Below, in pieces: positions 28,991-30,767 of a stretch of 30,767 bases of DNA; the stretch's first letter is position 1; the number at the start of each line of letters is the position of its first letter. The stretch comes from Sphaeroforma arctica JP610. Its lineage: Eukaryota > Opisthokonta > Ichthyosporea > Ichthyophonida. The position numbers and the translations under genes are program-made. The notes under the pieces were generated by a model. It searched no databases, was not told the DNA's origin, and saw only the letters and a list, made by a program, of their open reading frames with translations. The stretch is taken from contig NW_014040138.1 in NCBI RefSeq assembly GCF_001186125.1, positions 1-30,767 on the forward strand, given 5' to 3'.

Positions 28991-29707
28991 AAATTTCCCC
29001 CCAGTTTCTCATGTCTCAGCAGACTGTCAGACCTTTTTTTTTTAAATAAAGAAATAAAAAACAAAAAAACAAAAAAAAACATCATCAAGATGGTCGTGAA
29101 GAAAAAAAAAAGCTGTTTATGTACAATTACGTATTTACTCGAAATCTTTATCCTAATTTCATAGCCTCTCCAGACTCCAGAGCCTCTGCCTCTCGTATGT
29201 ATAAATTTGAAAAAATCCCCCCCCAAAAAAATCACAACTTGCCACAAAATATAGTGAAAAGGTATTGATCGTCAAGGACAATTCAAAACGTACTGCTCAG
29301 TAGCCCTTCTCACCGGTGGAGGGTATATTTAACAGCTTACGTTTTCCTCTCTGGGCGAATAGATATTCCCGGTTCATTTCAGCTCCAGTGATATATTTAT
29401 AGTACAGAGCACACAAAAGAAAAGGGACCTACTTCCCAAGGCCCAAGTTGGGTAGATGCAAGAGACCTAAAGAACAGTATTTATTTGATCCCTCGTCTCT
29501 TGTGCGAGTGTGTAATATTAAAATCCGAGGTGCGGCCTCCGTGCTATTTTATTACGGTCGCTAACGTAATATGTGCTAGTGAGTACACTACACTCCGTTA
29601 CACATCTCAAATTATAGTGTATTGACTCACAAGGCAGTAGAGCATAAGCTTGTTGCACTCTCGACAAAGAAAAACAACACTGCAATCTCCTGCTTCCAAT
29701 CTGTACA
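28991..29707. other. Non-coding flank and 5' region of the RGG gene
   Basis: Poly-T and A-rich stretches (29,035-29,120) are followed by unique sequence without a supportable ORF. The last few hundred bases presumably hold the promoter and 5' UTR of the RGG-protein gene. Confidence 0.4.
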
Positions 29708-30044
29708 ATGTCTGGTAGAGGAGGGCGAGGGGGTGATCGCGGCGGTCGCGGCGGTGGAGGTTACCGCGGTGGACGGGGTGGTGGTGGTGACCGGGGTGGC
29801 CGTGGAGGCTACAGTGACCGGGGCAGAGGTGGTGGTGGTGGTTACAGTGACCGTGGCAGAGGGGGTGGTGGGGGTAGGGGTGGGGGTGGGTTTGCACCCC
29901 GGGCCATTCAGGACCCCAATGACAAGATTTTCCGAAGCAATCTGCAGTCTGGTATGAGACAGCACGGCAGCGCTATCAACAGTGCGGTGCAGGCGGCGTT
30001 GACTAAGCCAGGAAGACCCAGTGTTGGAGTACCCAAGGCGCCTT
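29708..30044 (+). CDS. RGG/GAR-rich protein, first exon
   Basis: From ATG 29,708 the protein opens MSGRGGRGGDRGGRGGGGYR with about 60 residues of Arg-Gly-Gly repeats, interrupted by YSDRGRGGGGG motifs. A helical-looking segment follows (DPNDKIFRSNLQSGMRQHGS ... AVQAALTKPGRPSVGVPKAP). The exon ends at a perfect donor, GTAAGT at 30,045, so the rest of the gene lies beyond an intron that reaches the window end. RGG regions bind RNA and are targets of arginine methyltransferases. N-terminal RGG tracts occur in Argonaute/PIWI proteins, fibrillarin, Gar1 and hnRNP-type proteins. 'GRPSVGVP' faintly recalls the 'RPG.G..G' lead-in to Argonaute N-domains, but the exon alone cannot decide. Opposite-strand Pro/His ORFs are shadows. 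Confidence 0.72.

Positions 30045-30767
<723 letters not shown>

Noticed and set aside
29607-29965. Pro/His/Thr ORFs opposite the RGG exon
   Set aside because: Antisense of GGN repeats; the plus frame has a start, typical RGG composition and a donor.

Overview
This window looks like nuclear DNA from a unicellular eukaryote. It has spliced genes with GT..AG introns, long TG/AT microsatellites, several LTR retrotransposon fossils, and a GC-richer intronless block whose gene types fit a large DNA virus (Nucleocytoviricota-like). The combination would suit a unicellular holozoan such as an ichthyosporean. That placement is inference and nothing in the sequence proves it. No rRNA, tRNA or CRISPR array was found.

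Layout. (1) 0.2-3.6 kb holds two host genes transcribed away from each other: a candidate mitochondrial ribosomal protein L46 first exon (minus strand) and a TXNDC15-like membrane thioredoxin gene (plus strand). A composite microsatellite lies in the latter's probable first intron. (2) 3.6-14 kb is AT-rich and mostly decayed. It has a hypothetical minus-strand ORF, short coding-like patches of unknown family (5.2-6.0 and 12.8-14.0 kb), two solo-LTR-like repeats (6.36-6.86 and 7.31-7.83 kb), a foldback repeat (8.76-8.90 kb) and degenerate minisatellites (9.05-9.88 kb). (3) 14.24-20.3 kb is a nest of LTR fossils on the minus strand: a Ty1/copia pol and 3' LTR, interrupted by an LTR-like insert, then a Ty3/gypsy fragment (LTR, chromodomain, integrase) that carries its own 681-bp insert flanked by 5-bp duplications. 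(4) 20.3-22.7 kb is dense in tandem and palindromic repeats. (5) 22.7-28.2 kb is the virus-like block: a protein-kinase fragment, an intact RING-H2 protein, a broken ASCH + PhyH-type 2-oxoglutarate dioxygenase, a PPR-like ~34-residue repeat protein, and two unrecognised proteins. (6) 28.35-28.99 kb holds a copia gag and LTR of the same family and strand as the 14-17 kb piece. (7) 29.7 kb onward is the first exon of an RGG-rich host protein, followed by an intron with a very long (AT)n tract.

The most striking organisation is that copia 3' parts lie at one edge (14.2-17.2 kb) and copia 5' parts at the other (28.4-29.0 kb), in the same orientation, with the gypsy fossil and virus-like block between them. 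The block is also bordered by inverted copies of one short repeat family (about 20.99-21.12 and 28.21-28.34 kb). This could be one old copia copy opened by later insertions, or two independent copies.
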